From Symbiodinium natans (taxonomy: Eukaryota > Sar > Dinophyceae > Suessiales > Symbiodiniaceae): a stretch of DNA of 64,000 nt. The notes under the pieces are model-generated. The model was not told the origin of the DNA. It saw nothing but the letters and a program-made list of their open reading frames with translations, and searched no databases. Below are positions 45,518-57,611 of this stretch, piece after piece (the stretch's first letter is position 1; each line of letters starts with the position of its first letter). Made by a program: the position numbers and the translations under genes. The stretch lies in assembly GCA_905221605.1 (NCBI GenBank), contig CAJNDS010002246.1:784458-848457 (forward strand), in the 5' to 3' direction.

Positions 45518-47184
45518 CTGCAGGAACTTTAAAGCGCACTCTTGAGATCAACAGTGGCTATCCGGATGTAAAAGCTCATGTAGTATGGCTTCTACATTTC
45601 CGTTGCGTGGAGTTTCTTGGGCTTTGAAGCACGCTTGGTGCGGCTTAAAAGAAGCGGGGGGGGGGGGGGGGGGGGGGGGGGCGCAGCCCCCCGCCCCCAC
45701 TTGCAAACAACCTGCTCACATGATGGGTGTCAACAAGCTCGAACCGCCAGCGGGCTGCCTATGGTCCCCAATCATGACGTCAAGGGCGGCTGTGATATGA
45801 GCAAGTATGCGGCCCCTTTTTTGGTTCCCGCAAAACATGTCTAGGGTTTCGGGTTTTAGGGTTTAGGGTTTAGCTTTTAGGGTTTAGGGTTTAGGGTTTA
45901 GGGCTTTAGGGCTTGGGTTGGAGGGTTTAGGGTTTAGGGTTTAGGGTTCAGGGTGTTCAGGGTTTAGGGTTCAGGGTTTAGGGTTTAGGGTTTAGGGTTT
46001 GGGGTTTGGGGCTTGGGGTTTGGGGTTTGGGGTTTGGGGCACTGCCGTTCCCCTTTTTTTGGGGAAGGCCGGAAAACTGCCTCAAAAGCTCAAACACCCT
46101 TCATGGGCCCCCTAGTCAAAACTGGGAATTTAAGGATCCTTTGTCCTTTTCGGGCCCCTTAGATGCTGAAGCTTGCGTCCTCCTCGGGCGCGGCCTCCAT
46201 TTTTGGAGGGCTCCGGCGCTGAGCAGCTCTGAACGGTTTAGGGTTTAGGGTTTAGGGTTTAGGGTTTAGGGTTTAGGGTTTAGGGTTTAGGGTTTAGGGT
46301 TTAGGGTTTAGGGTTTAGGGTTTAGGGTTTAGGGTTTAGGGTTTAGGGTTTAGGGTTTAGGGCTCCAGGGGCACCCGGGCCACGAGTGCTGGGCCGCATG
46401 CGGACAGGAAGAGGACCAGAGGGTTGAGGGCGAAGGCGGTTGCATACTCCAAGTGAACACTCCGGAAGCTCTCTGCCCAGGGTCCGGCAACAGAGATCAC
46501 AATGAAGATCACAAGCAAGATCTGGCTCCTCTCTTCTCAAAGGCCTTCCGATGCGGAGGGAAGAGGACGAACATGGTCAGAAAGGCGACGCACACAAGGA
46601 GAGCGGCGGCTTTCCCACAACGCGCTTCCATCCTAAAACCCTGAAACACCTGCGCCCTTAACCCCTTTCTTGCTTCTTGAAGCTAGAGGTTCGGAGGTTT
46701 CCCCCGGGGCTTAGGGTTATCAGGGTTTGGAGTTTAGGTTGAGGGTTTCTCCCTCCCCCCCTGTGGTTCGTGGTGTTCCTGGGGTTAACGGGAAGGGTTT
46801 GGGGAGATACCATGCAGGGGGGGATACCAGTGGGGGGGTGGGGGGGGGGTCGACTACGTGGAAAGGGCGGGGCGTATAAACCCTATAAGCCCTATAAACC
46901 CTATCAGCCCTATACAACCTTATATACCCTAAATCCTCACTCACAATCGCTCCGCAGGTCGTCTGATGGGGTACCTGGCACGCGTGCTGCGGCCCCTTTG
47001 GTTTTAGCCTTCCCGCAGGATCTGTCATGGCCCTCCCCATTCGGGGAAGGCTGGAAAAGCTGCAGCAAGGATCCTTCACACCCTGCAGGCTCTCACGTAG
47101 TTCCTCTCTTGGGTTTCTTATGTGGAGTAGAGTACTAAGACCCTCACAAAAGGTACTATCATAGGAGCCTCGAGAAGTAGCCCC
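45518..47184. other. Intergenic region between the GT2 gene and the upstream membrane-protein gene
   Basis: Contains a 26-base G tract (45656-45681), TTTAGGG arrays (45850-46000 and 46235-46365), the degenerate exon copy at 46370-46645, and a few CCCTATAAA units near 46872-46910. A unique island at 45720-45840 is open on the minus strand (AHITAALDVMIGDH), faintly Kelch-like, with an AG acceptor. It has no phase-proven partner and is left unassigned. Confidence 0.5.
46370..46645 (-). pseudogene. Frameshifted copy of the membrane-protein terminal exon
   Basis: Closely resembles part of the exon at 47583-47185, sharing MFVLFPPHRKAF and then, after a shift, ALNPLVLFLSACGPALVARV. Relative to the intact exon it carries two extra bases just after the KAFE segment, so the reading frame breaks, and it runs into a TTTAGGG array instead of the C-terminal tail. 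It is most simply a tandem-duplication remnant. An alternative is a live exon of an unseen paralogue using an unusual splice at the shift. Confidence 0.7.
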
Positions 47185-50100
47185 TTAGAGGCTGAAGGTT
47201 ACACAGGGCTCCTGTTCCTCCTCCGTCTTGGGAGCCCTTGGAGGGCTCTGGAGCTCGGCAGCTCGGAGGGGATTGCGGCCAAAGAGGGCTCGCACCAGCG
47301 GAACGCCCAGCAGGGGCACCCGGGCGACGAAGACGGGGCCGGCTGCAGACAGGGCGAGGATCAGGGGGTTCAGGAGGAAGGTGTAGGCATACTCGTAGTC
47401 AGGCCCCTGGAAGGACGCAGCATTGGCGACCACCAGGAAGAGGACGATCAGGATCTGGCTCCTCTCCGCAAAGGCCTTCCGATGCGGAGGGAAGAGGACG
47501 AACATGATCAGAAAGGCGACGCACTCAAGGAGAGCGGCGCTGAACACAACGGGGCGCAGCCAGTCGGGCATGTGCCTGGGGTCCTGACATTCAGGGCTGG
47601 TCTGCCTCCGGAAAAATGGTCAGTCAGAGCACATGTACGCTAAAACCCCGAAACGCTTTAGCCCTTAAGCCCTCCTGAACCCTGAACCCCCAAACCCTTC
47701 CTTAAGACGTTTCCTCCACACAACGTCGCGTGAAACGTTACTGCGAAATCCGACCCCGGCGCGTTCCGAAGCACGCGGCCACTCCAAAGCTGGTTGGCAT
47801 TGATGATCCACCAGTTCCTGGCATCGGGGTTTAGGGTCCAGTGAAACTAAGCCCTAAACACTAAACCCTAAACCCTGAGCCCTAAACCCTAAACCCTAAA
47901 CCCCTAATACCTGAGCCCCTAAACCCTAAACCCTAAACCCTAAACCCCCCCTAGGGTTTCAGGTTCGGGGTTTAGGGTGAAGACTTTCGAGATTCCCGAG
48001 CCGAAGCCTCCAACCTCTGCCTGGGACTTGTAGGGTTGAGGATGCACATTAACCCTAGGGTTTAGGGTTTAGGGTTTAGGGTTTAGGGTTTAGGGTTTAG
48101 GGTTTAGGGTTTAGGGTTTAGGGTTTAGGGTTTAGGGTTTAGGGTTTAGGGTTTAGGGTTTAGGGTTAGGGTTTAGGGTTTAGGGTTTAGGGTGTAGGGT
48201 TCAGGGTTCAGGGTTCAGGGTTCAGGGTTCAGGGTTCAGGGTTCAGGGTTCAGGGTTTAGGGTTTAGGGTTTCGGGTTTAGGGTTTAGGGTTTAGGGTTT
48301 ACGGTTTAGGGTTTAGGGTTTAGGGTTTAAGGTTTAGGGTTTCCCAAAGCATGGGGTTTCCTTATGGGGGTCCTTATTATAGGTGTATAAGTTTAGGGCT
48401 TAAGGTGTAGAATTTAAGGTTCGAGTTTAGGGGGCTTATTAGAAGGGAATGCCTAGCCCCTAGGATTGCGTATGCCTGGAACCCAACCATAATCCCTGAA
48501 CCCTAAACACTGAACCCTGAAGGCTCCTCGAACCCCCCCAGAAACCCTGAGATACCCCGAAAGGCCCAACACGGCGGGATCCATGGGTTTAGGGTTTAGG
48601 TTTTGCTACCAATAAGGCCGAAAGAGCCGTAAACCTTCTTACGTCGGGCCTGGTTATGGGGTAGGTTGGAGGTAGATAGTAGCGCGGGGTGGCGCAAGCC
48701 AAAAAGACCCGAACCCTAGACCCAAATCCTACAACTCCCAAATCCGAAGCCTTACACCCCCTCGGATCGCGCTGACCTGCACCTCCCACAATACACGTAC
48801 CCTAAACCCTAAACCCTAAACCCTAAACCCTGAACCCTTAGACAGTAGAGCCTAGGCCCTCAACCCTAAAGCACAAACCCTGCACCCTAGACCCTAAACC
48901 CTAAACCCTAAACCCTAAACCCTAAAGACCCTAAACCCCAGACGGGGCACAGGCTGACAAAGAACAACGTCCGACTCCAAGTCGAAATATCTCCCAGGGG
49001 CCCGGTGCACTTGGTGACCTACCAGAGACTTCGGTAGGGTTTAGGGTTTAGGGTTTAGGGTTTAGGGTTTAGGGGTTAGGGTTTAGGGTTTAGGGTTTAG
49101 GGTTTAGGGTTTAGGGTTCAGGGTTCAGGGTTCAGGGTTCAGGGTTCAGGGTTTAGGGTTGAGGGTTGAGGGTTTGGGGTTTAAGGAGGGTTTAGGGTTT
49201 GGGATTAGGGTTTTGGGTTTAGGGTTGAGGGTTGAGGGTTTGGGGTTTAAGGAGGGGGTTTGGGTTTAGGGTTTAGGGTCTAGGGTTTCGGGTTTCGGGT
49301 TTAGGGTTTAGGGTTTAGGGTTTAGGGTTGAAGGTTTAGGGTTGAAGGTTTAGGGTTTAGGGTTTAGGGTTTCAGGGGTAGGGCTTAGGGTTTAGGGGTT
49401 AGGGTTTAGGGTGGGACTTCGGGGTTACTGGGTGAGTAGCCTCAAGTCCGCATAATACATGTGTATGTCTATACATATGTACACAACAACCCAGACCCCT
49501 GGGAGGATCCAACACAAAGACCCCTGAAGTGTTCCTAAGAATAACCCAATAGTAGTATAGGGTAGTATTTGGGGGGTTCTATTTTTTGGATCCTCCCAGG
49601 GGTCTGGGAAGTACATATACGCTGCGTTTACATGCATTTCCTTCGTCGTCCTTCATATGCCCACGTCATCGAAGATCGACCCGAGCCCGAGCCCCGCTTT
49701 TGCTGGTCGAAAGCCTTACCCTCACAGAAGTGCTATGTGATTGCTTGGGTTTAGGGTTTAGGGTTTAGGGTTTAGGGTTTAGGGTTTAGGGTTTAGGGTT
49801 TAGGGTTGAGGGGCTTAGGGTTTAGGGTGTGCCTGGGGAGACCCTATACTTCCAGGAACCGGAGTATGGCGTCTTCAAAGGTTCTAGTAGTAATCATGAA
49901 GCCCCTGGAAGTATAGGCCAACTGACATACATTGTTGTGTGCTAACTAACCAAGCGAATGGCCTGAGTTTTCCGAGAGAGCCTTCAAAGCCGATGCAGTG
50001 GGCTGGTCACCAAAACAGAATATACCTAAGCCCGAAACCCTCAACCCTAAATCCTCAACTCTAAACCCTAAGCCTATTGGCGCCTTGATAGGGGCTTGTT

Positions 50101-53100
50101 AACCCCGAAGCCCTAAACCCAAAACCCTAAACCCAAAACCCTAAACCCAAAACCCTAAACCCCAAGTGTCTAAGACCATCCAGTCCCTAAACACCTAGGA
50201 CCTAGGTCCCTAAACCCCAAAATCCCGAATCCCAGACCCCAAAACCCCGAATCCCTAAACCCCTAAATCCCTAAAACCCCCGCAAACCCTCCAGGAGGGT
50301 TTAGGGTTAAGGGTTTCGGGGTTCGGGGTTTAGGGTTTGGGGTTTAGGGTTTAGGGTTTAGGGTTTAGGGTTTAGGGTTTAGGGTTTAGGGTTTAGGGTT
50401 TAGGGTTTAGGGTTTAGGGTTTAGGCTTTTGTTTAGGGTTAAGGGTTTAGGGCTAGCCCCAACCCCTAAAACCCTGAAACCCTTGAAAGCACCCCCTCAA
50501 TTCCCCCGCCTCGCGCAGCCCAGAGGAGGACTGGCCCATGTCCAGCAGGACCGAGATGGCGGCATCCACTTCGGATTCGGCACCTGGATCACTTGGATAG
50601 GGTTTAGGGTTTAGGGTTTAGGGTTTAGGGTTTAGGGTTTAGGGTTTAGGGTTTAGGGTTTAGGGTTTAGGGTTTAGGGTTTAGGGTTTAGGGTTTATGG
50701 GTTTAGGGTTTAGGGTTTAGGGTTTAGGGTTTAGGGTTTAGGGTTTAGGGTTTAGGGTTTAGGGTTTAGGGTTTAGGGTTTAGGGTTTAGGGTTTAGGGT
50801 TTAGGGTTTAGTTTAGGGTTTAGGGTTTAGGTTTAGGGTTAGGTTTAGGGTTTTAGGGTTTAGGGTTTAGGGTTTAGGGTTTAGGGTTTAGGTTTAGGGT
50901 TTAGGGTTTAGGGTTTAGGGTTAGGGTTTAGGGTTTAGGGTTTAGGGTTTAGGGTTTAGGGTTTAGGGTTTAGGGTTTAGGGTTTAGGGTTTAGGGTTTA
51001 GGGTTTAGGGTTTATACCCCACTCATACGCCCCTCTAAGTGCCCCAATATGGTTTTAAGTACAGTTGTACTTGGTTAATAAGTACTAAGGGAAGGCGCCC
51101 CCCGAAACCATTTTGGGCTTTAGGGTTTAGGGCTAGGGTTAGGGTTTAGGGTTTAGGGTTTAGGGTTTAGGGTTTAGGGTTTAGGGTTTAGGGTTTAGGG
51201 TTTAGGGTTTAGGGTTTAGGGTTTAGGGTTTAGGGTTTAGGGTTTAGGGTTTAGGGTTTGGGGTTTGGGGTTTGGGGTTTGGGGTTTGGGGTTTGGGGTT
51301 TGGGGTTTGGGGTTTGGGGTTTGGGGTGGGTGAGGACTTCGGAGTTGCTGGGCGTCGGGGTGGAAGGACTACCCTCAAGCGCTAAAGCCCCTAACTCTAG
51401 CTCCTAAACCCTGAACCCTAAACCCTAAACCCGAAACCCTAAACCCTAAACCCCAAACCCGAAACCCTAAACCCTAAACCCTAAGGCCTTAGCCCGACAG
51501 GGCTGCAGGACCTTCAAGGGCTTCAGGGCCTCAGGTGAAGACCCCTACACCCTGAATCCTAAAACCGATACATCCCCCTAAAACCCCCCCAAAACCCCCT
51601 AAAAAAAGATAACGGAATAATTACGAATATTATGCCCCTGTGGTCCCTCGAAAAAAATATACTAGAGTAGCCCCCACAACCCTGTTCTAAATAACCCTAA
51701 ACCCTAAACCCTAAACCCTAAACCCTAAACCCTAATGTTAACCCCGCTAGACCTGCCTGTCGCTTCGATTTCGTTCTGGATCCGCTCGCGGTCGGCAGGG
51801 TTGGAGCTCTGAGCGTTGCGGATGCCTTGAAAGCCAGCCTGAGGTTCAGGGTTTAGGGTTTAGGGTTTAGGGTTTAGGGTTTAGGGTTTAGGGTTTAGGG
51901 TTTAGGGTTTAGGGTTTAGGGTTTAGGGTGTAGGGTTTAGGGTTTAGGGTTTAGGGTTTAGGGTTTAGGGTTTAGGGTTTAGGGTTTAGGGTTTAGGGTT
52001 TAGTGCAGTGAAACCTGATATGCTCAGTTACTCATTCATCAGGATACAAACCCTCAACCCCAAAAAACCCTAGAATCCCCATACCCTGAAGCCCTACCAC
52101 CCTACAACCCTGTAACCCTAAATCCCGATAACCCTAAACCAGAAACGCTACACCCTAGAACCCCTATAACCCCTATAACACTAAACCCTAAACCCTGAAC
52201 CCTAAACCCTACAACCCCGACAACCCCGACAACCCCACATGTGTGAATTCCCTGCCTTGAGCTGCCTCGACTGCTTCAGCAACGCCTTTGCCAAGAGCCG
52301 GTCTGTTTCCTTACAGCGAGTTTCTGCGCTTAGGGTTTAGGGTTTAGGGTTTAGGGTTTAGGGTTTAGGGTTTAGGGTTTAGGGTTCAGAGTTTGGGAGT
52401 TTGGGGTTTGGGAGAGGCCCAGCAAACCCCACCGAGATGCGGAGGGGCTTCAGAACCCCAAAAAGTGAACCCCTAAACTCCCTAAACCCTAAACCCTAAA
52501 CCCTAAACTCCCTAAACTCCCTAAACCCTAAACATCCCTAAGCCAAGATGGTTCAGCACCCCTAAACTCCCTAAACCCTAAACCCTAAACATCCCTAAGC
52601 CAAGATGGTTCAGCAAGGTCTCCAGTCCGGCCACGATGAAAGGCGACAGGACAAAGTACACCACGCTGCTGTCCCTCTTGAAACCCCGCCCGTACGCTCT
52701 GGAAATGAAGAACGATGCCAGCGCCGCGCCATACACATAGATCCTTGGCTTCAGCTCCGGCGGCCATGAAGCCTAAACACCAAACTCCCTCAACTTCAAG
52801 CCCTGAACCCTAACCTTAAAACTCTGCACCCTATTCTGAAAGGCGGAGAAAGCATCGCGACCTCCAGCACCTTGCTCTCCGGCCGTCTCGTCTTGAAGAA
52901 GGCGATCATGCAAAGGGATGTAAGAACCATGAGAACCCCAGCCGCAGCCTCCAAGGGCGTTTTCTACACCATAGACTAGGGTTCCTTAACACAAACACCT
53001 ATCACCGACCAAGGGGATAAGGGGTTAAGAGGTTTAGGGTTTAGGGCTGACCAGATTCGCAAGTCCGGAAACGCACAACCCCCGAGACTTGGAGGGGATT

Positions 53101-53427
53101 CGGTGCTCTACATACTCCTTTAAACAGTTTTGCAGGGGATATGGGGTACCTGAATTCCCCAACACCCTAAACCCCAAAACCCGAAACCCTAAACCCTAAA
53201 CCCAAAACCCTAAGCCCTAAACCCTAAACCCCAAACCCTAAGCCCTGAACCCTAAACCCTGAACCCTAAGCCCTAAACCCTAAACCCTAAACCCAAAACC
53301 CAAAACCCTAAACCCTAAACCCTAAACCCTAACCCTAAACCCTAAACCCTACCCCCAACTTCGGCACACCTCGGCCAGGCGAGACTCCGCACGGCTCGCC
53401 GCAGGTGCGGCGGCGGCCACGAAGAAA
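47185..53427 (-). CDS. Multi-pass membrane protein of unknown family, at least 10 exons
   Basis: Exons: 53427-53370, 52963-52862, 52772-52601, 52323-52256, 51838-51757, 50583-50510, 49720-49661, 49018-48969, 47817-47742, 47583-47185 (stop). Phases close throughout; about 380 residues from the first recognised exon. Hydrophobic segments: GVLMVLTSLCMIAFF, YVYGAALASFFIS, YFVLSPFIVAGLETLL, VVFSAALLECVAFLIMFVLF, ILIVLFLVVANAASF and LNPLILALSAAGPVFVA. A hydrophilic middle (LLAKALLKQSRQLKAG, ADRERIQNEIEATG, SEVDAAISVLLDMG) could be a cytosolic helical loop. The C-terminus ends EEEQEPCVTFSL. Exon 49720-49661 is the least certain. The first exon begins in phase 2, so an N-terminal exon is missing; a candidate lies at about 53885-53810 (minus). 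Function unknown. Confidence 0.7.
48056..48345. repeat. TTTAGGG array with a TTCAGGG block
   Basis: About seventeen TTTAGGG units, then nine consecutive TTCAGGG units (about 48198-48255), then mixed units. A similar TTCAGGG block recurs at 49115-49150 in a neighbouring intron of the same gene. Confidence 0.95.
49491..49608. mobile_element. MITE-like inverted-repeat element
   Basis: Perfect 20-base terminal inverted repeats, 'ccagacccctgggaggatcc' at the left and its inverse at 49589-49608, flank about 78 bases with no coding capacity. Imperfect inverted similarity extends outward through 'tacatatgtac'. It lies in an intron of the membrane-protein gene, next to a possible small exon. Confidence 0.7.
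49844..49916. mobile_element. Second short inverted-repeat element
   Basis: Thirteen-base perfect inverted repeats (CTATACTTCCAGG at 49844-49856 and its inverse at 49904-49916) enclose 47 unique bases. It lies about 240 bases from the other inverted-repeat element. It is non-coding and MITE-like; no target duplication is obvious. Confidence 0.55.
50597..51014. repeat. Longest TTTAGGG array of the window
   Basis: About 58 heptamers with a few hexamer (TTAGGG) and truncated TTTAGG units near 50810-50860, in an intron of the membrane-protein gene. Confidence 0.95.
51121..51328. repeat. TTTAGGG array switching to TTTGGGG
   Basis: Eighteen TTTAGGG units followed by ten TTTGGGG units with a sharp boundary at about 51255. 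Confidence 0.95.
52527..52612. repeat. 50-bp tandem duplication covering an exon 3' end
   Basis: The string 'aacatccctaagccaagatg' plus 'gttcagca' occurs twice about 50 bases apart. The second copy contains the true end of the membrane-protein exon (donor ATCTTG|GCTTAG at 52601). The first copy lies in the intron and carries an identical decoy GC donor. Confidence 0.75.
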
Positions 53428-54341
53428 CTTGGCGTTTAGGGTTTAGGGTTTAGGGTTTAGGGTTTAGGGTTTACGGTTTTAGGGGTTAGGGTAATCATAA
53501 ATCCAAGACCCCTCATCCTTAAACCCCAAAACAGTGAACCTCTCAACCCTACACTCTAAACCCCTAAACCCGAAATCCTTAGGGTGTAGGAGGTAGAAGC
53601 TCAACGGCCCGATCCCATGGAAGAGAAGCCAAGGCCCAAACCCCAAAACCCAAAGAACCCCGACATACAATGTCCTACACCCTGACCCGAAAAAACTTCA
53701 AAAAACCTAAACCCTAAACCCTAAACCCCAAACCCTAAACCCTAAACCCTAATCCCAAAAGATGCAACCCTAAAAACCCTAAAGACGAGATGATCGCTGA
53801 ATCCAGATCGACTCTCGAATCGAAGATGCCTCTTCCCAGCGGACTCTCTGGTGCCTAACACCAAGCATGTCGCCCGCAACATGTACTCCCTGACTTGGGT
53901 ACATGGACCCTTAAGGTCCCTAAACCCTAAACCTTAAACCCTAAACCCTAAACCCTAAACCCACGGTTTTTGTCTGAGTAGTGGCACCCGATGCTTTGGT
54001 GCACCCAGCAAAGCCTTACCAGTGGACACTTGCTTCTACACTGCTGCGACAGACAGCATCCACGCTCTTGTCTCAGATCCGAAAGACACCAGAACAGAAC
54101 CTCCTCAGTCACATATGCCAGAACTTGCCTTCTTTACCGCAGAAGTAGCTCTCAGCACAGACGGCCTTCTGCATGCCTGTGGGCACGGCGTTGTTTCCGA
54201 GATGTAAAAAAGATGCTGCTGCTGGGGACCATCACCATGACAAAGAAGAAGAACGGCTCGGGCCTCATGACCTCTGACCCCGTACAATGTCGAGCAGACT
54301 TTTCCTCTTCGCGTTGCGGCTGATCTGCTGGCGATGCAGAA

Positions 54342-57300
54342 TCAGAGGCCTTCGGCATGCTGGCTGCGTGAAGCTGCTGAGGAACTGTCCAGCACAAGTG
54401 CTTCTGGTAGGGGGCATCGGTAAATGGGCTGCCGCAGCGGCTGCCTGTTTGAATCCTCGTCCTCGCTAGTGAGTATGTCATAGTGCAGGATGTAGAGGGA
54501 GTTGTCATGCTCGATGACCCCAACTGGCACAACCTCAGCAGGAAGCCCCAGTTCCAATGTCACGGCCGTGCTCTCCCCTGTATTCAATGCAAGAATACGT
54601 TTTCCAGATACGTCTGTGACGTAGATCTTTCCTTGCTCAGTCACATGCAGGCCAACCAAGGCAACGTGCCCTTCGTGCTGAAAGTCTCCTACGACGACCG
54701 GGGCAGCACTGCCCGGGCGAAATCGCAGAATGTGTTTGTCTCGCTCATCACAAAAATAAATATCCTCATCCTTGGTGGCAAACATGCCCGTCGCTTGGAA
54801 ACATTGATCAACAGGAAGATCATGGCTGTCGATCACTGGCGTCAACGCTGAACCTTCCAGTCGCTGGATTCTAGTCCCACCAGCATCAGCAACGTAAAGT
54901 ACTCCATTTGGAGAACAACATAAACCAGAAGGGTTTGGAACCTCGAGCAAGATTTGTCCAAAGCTATTTGCGAACTTGAGCAATTTGCCTTCTGTGAGAG
55001 AGTTTATAACAAAGAGATCTCCGGTGGGGGACACTGCAATCATACAAGGTGAACGCACCTCGTTGTAACCAGTGATGGGAGCTCCTGAACCGGCTACAAT
55101 CTGGCTCTGCCTGTCGCCTGGTCTACAACGAAGAATCCGGTCATTGTAAAAGTCTGCAATGTAGAAAGCTCCATCATGCCAGCAAAAGCTCGGACTGTGC
55201 ACAGGTGGAGTGACGGCCTGGCAACTGCGCTCGCTATCGGCACCCAAATCCGGACACCAATGCTTCAGACATCTCCTCTTTGGAGAATGCTTCTCTGGCA
55301 AGCCACCCGACGTCCGCTTTCGGTGGAGTTGCATGGCGCTCTTGACTGACTTGCTCAAGCCAGGACCGACCGTGCCAGCAGATTGGGCCCAAAGACGTAG
55401 CTGCTCCAAACTGTTCATGGATAATGACGGACAATCCACCTGTTGCAAAAGCATTCCAAAGAAAGCTGTTCTGTCTCCTGGTGAAGCGTTCACCCATCTG
55501 AGAACCCCTTGCAGCACAGCCTCCTCCCTTGTCACCTTCAGGTCACTACTTTGCAGGAGTCTCCCTAGCTGCTCGTGCGTCAAATGAACAAAATCTTCGA
55601 TCTCAGTGCATTCCGAGAAGTTGTGGAGAAGATGCTCTTCGCACAACAAGGTGAGATCATCAAGTTCGTCGAAAGACCAAATCTGGGGCAGCAGCTTCAG
55701 CGCGCTCGCGCCGTCCAACGATGCTCGCCATGCTGACGCAAGCTCGGCTGTAAGCATGGACCAACCGTAGGCGACAGCGAGCTTCAACCTTAGCTTGATT
55801 CAGATGTGTGAAACGAGCAGAATTAGACGTCTTGCTGCTTAAACTCAACATGCCTCCAGGGCGCACCCGGCTTGACAACCCAAATAGGCTTTCAACAACA
55901 CAACTTGCCAGTCAGGAAGGGAACAACTCGAGTTGATCCTCAATATTCTCGACTTCTGGTTCTCCCCCGTAGATGTAATCCTCAGGCACCGCCGCATCGC
56001 TGAGGAAAAGCCATGCATATCTAGACATGCAGGCTTCAAAGTTATTTACGGATTAGGGTGTCTTCTAACTCAGTAGCTTCTTACAATCAGAAGCTGCCTC
56101 GTTTGCTTCCGAAGATCCAACAAAGCTGCAACAACGCAGCTGGAAGCGTCGATTCTCACCGGGTCTCCGGATTTCACCTGCGCTGACTCCTGAAAGTCCC
56201 CGCAGAGCATGGTTTTCAGCACCGGGCTTGCAGCTGACCTGGGCTTAGGGTTTAGGGTTTAGGGTTTAGGGTTTAGGGGGTTTGGGGTTTGGGGTTTGGG
56301 GTTTGGGGTTTGGGGTTTGGGGTTTGGGGTTTGGGGTTTGGGGTTTGGGGTTTAGGGTTTAGGGTTTAGGGCTTGGGCGTGACAAAGCAGCATGTCGTCG
56401 GATTGCAGCAGGGGACTCTTGGACGACACCACAAACAACCCCATCTGAGATCCTAGATACAAAGGCTGAAACCAAAGATAACCTGGTTGCTTCTGATTTC
56501 TGTGGTGACTCGGCAAGTTCCATGACTGAAATCAATAGTCGTGCAACCCGCGAACTCCCTGCTTGGTCCTGTACTGGCATTCAGAAGCCACCCCCTTTGG
56601 CACCAAAAACCCCTAATCCCTAAACCCTAAACCTAAAACTAGACCCCGAGAAGCCACCAACTCCTCACTGTCACTGTTTCGACTGCAGCACAAGAGCTTT
56701 ATAACGCAAACCCAACCTACTATTTGCTTAAGAACCCCCGCACACCAAAAAAACAGAAACAATAATCCCTACATTACCCTTACAGGGAAGAAATATTCTT
56801 TGCTTTTGGAGGGGTTCCTGAACAGTTCATACAAAGCAGCAGGACAACGACGTGCCCATGGTGCTGTTGCCCGTCGCGGCTCTGGAGCGTGACATCACAG
56901 CGAAACTGCTGCGCCCGGAAATCTCGGAACCTTGCTTTGTGTGCTTCGGTCTAGGGTAGAATTAGGGTTTAGGGCCTTTAGGGTTTGGGGTTTAGGGTTT
57001 CGGGTTGAAGGTATAATGTGGCTTTAGAGTATTACTAGGGTTTCCGGTCTACCGGGGAATCTATTTGCCTACAGTGTAAAAGTAACTACCCTTTTCGCAA
57101 GTATTCCCCATAACACTGTAGGTAAAGAGAGTCCCAGGCAGGCAGGGTTTAGGGTTTGGGGTTTAGGATGCCGTTGACGGGATCGACCATCAGAGAGTGC
57201 ACCGTCTATCCTGGAGAGGGAACATCACGACGTCAAAAAAAAAAACAGAAGAAACCCAGGTGGTTTCGATCTATAAAGCCTAAAACCTAAACCCTAAACC

Positions 57301-57478
57301 CTAACTCCTAAACCCTAAACCCTAAACCCCAAACCCTAAACCCTAAACCCTAAACCCTATACCCAAAAATCTTGGATCGCTTGCGATGAGCCGGCTCATC
57401 CTCCAAATCCTCACAGCCGAGGCGCTGCTGAAAAGTGCACGCATGGTGTTCGGCCAGGTTTGAACGCCGGAGCTTCAT
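54342..57478 (-). CDS. BTB-BACK-beta-propeller (NHL-like) protein, 5 exons, 570 residues
   Basis: Exons: 57478-57396, 56930-56838, 56238-56118, 55980-55928, 55704-54342; the phases sum exactly to a stop codon. BTB (about 30-120): FRAQQFRCDVTLQSRDG, VVVLLSAASPVLKTMLCGDF, VVAALLDYIYGGEPEVE. BACK (about 125-230): LTLLCEEHLLHNFSE, VTREEAVLQGVLRWVN. Then six-bladed, NHL/SGL-type repeats: FYIADFYNDRILRCRPG, LYVADAGGTRIQRL, IYFCDERDKHILRFRPG, IYVTDVSGKRILALN. BTB-BACK proteins usually act as substrate adaptors for Cullin-3 ubiquitin ligases; here an NHL-like propeller replaces the usual Kelch propeller as the likely substrate-binding part. Donors are GC, GC, GA, GT. All introns lie in the first fifth of the protein and the last 1.36 kb is one exon. 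It starts 133 bases downstream of the TIR-like gene. Confidence 0.9.
56244..56370. repeat. TTTGGGG-rich array in BTB gene intron 2
   Basis: Four TTTAGGG units, ten TTTGGGG units and three TTTAGGG units, lying just upstream of the 56238 exon in transcript order. Confidence 0.95.
57067..57125. repeat. Short inverted repeat, MITE-like
   Basis: Arms TGCCTACAGTGTAA and its imperfect inverse (AACACTGTAGGTA) enclose about 33 bases. Located in intron 1 of the BTB-BACK gene. Non-coding. Confidence 0.5.
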
Positions 57479-57611
57479 GGGCGGCATCCGGGGGAGCGGG
57501 GAGGGGGAGGGAGGGTTTTAGGGTGCAGGGTTCAGGGTTTAGGGTGGGGCTTGGGTTTCGTGGTTGGGTTTAGGGTTTAGGGTTTAGGGTTTAGGGTTTC
57601 GGGTTCAAGGT

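Noticed and set aside
56375-56580. Possible extra exon in the BTB gene (minus strand)
   Set aside because: Exons 56930-56838 and 56238-56118 join in perfect phase across the BTB fold, so this island would disrupt the domain.
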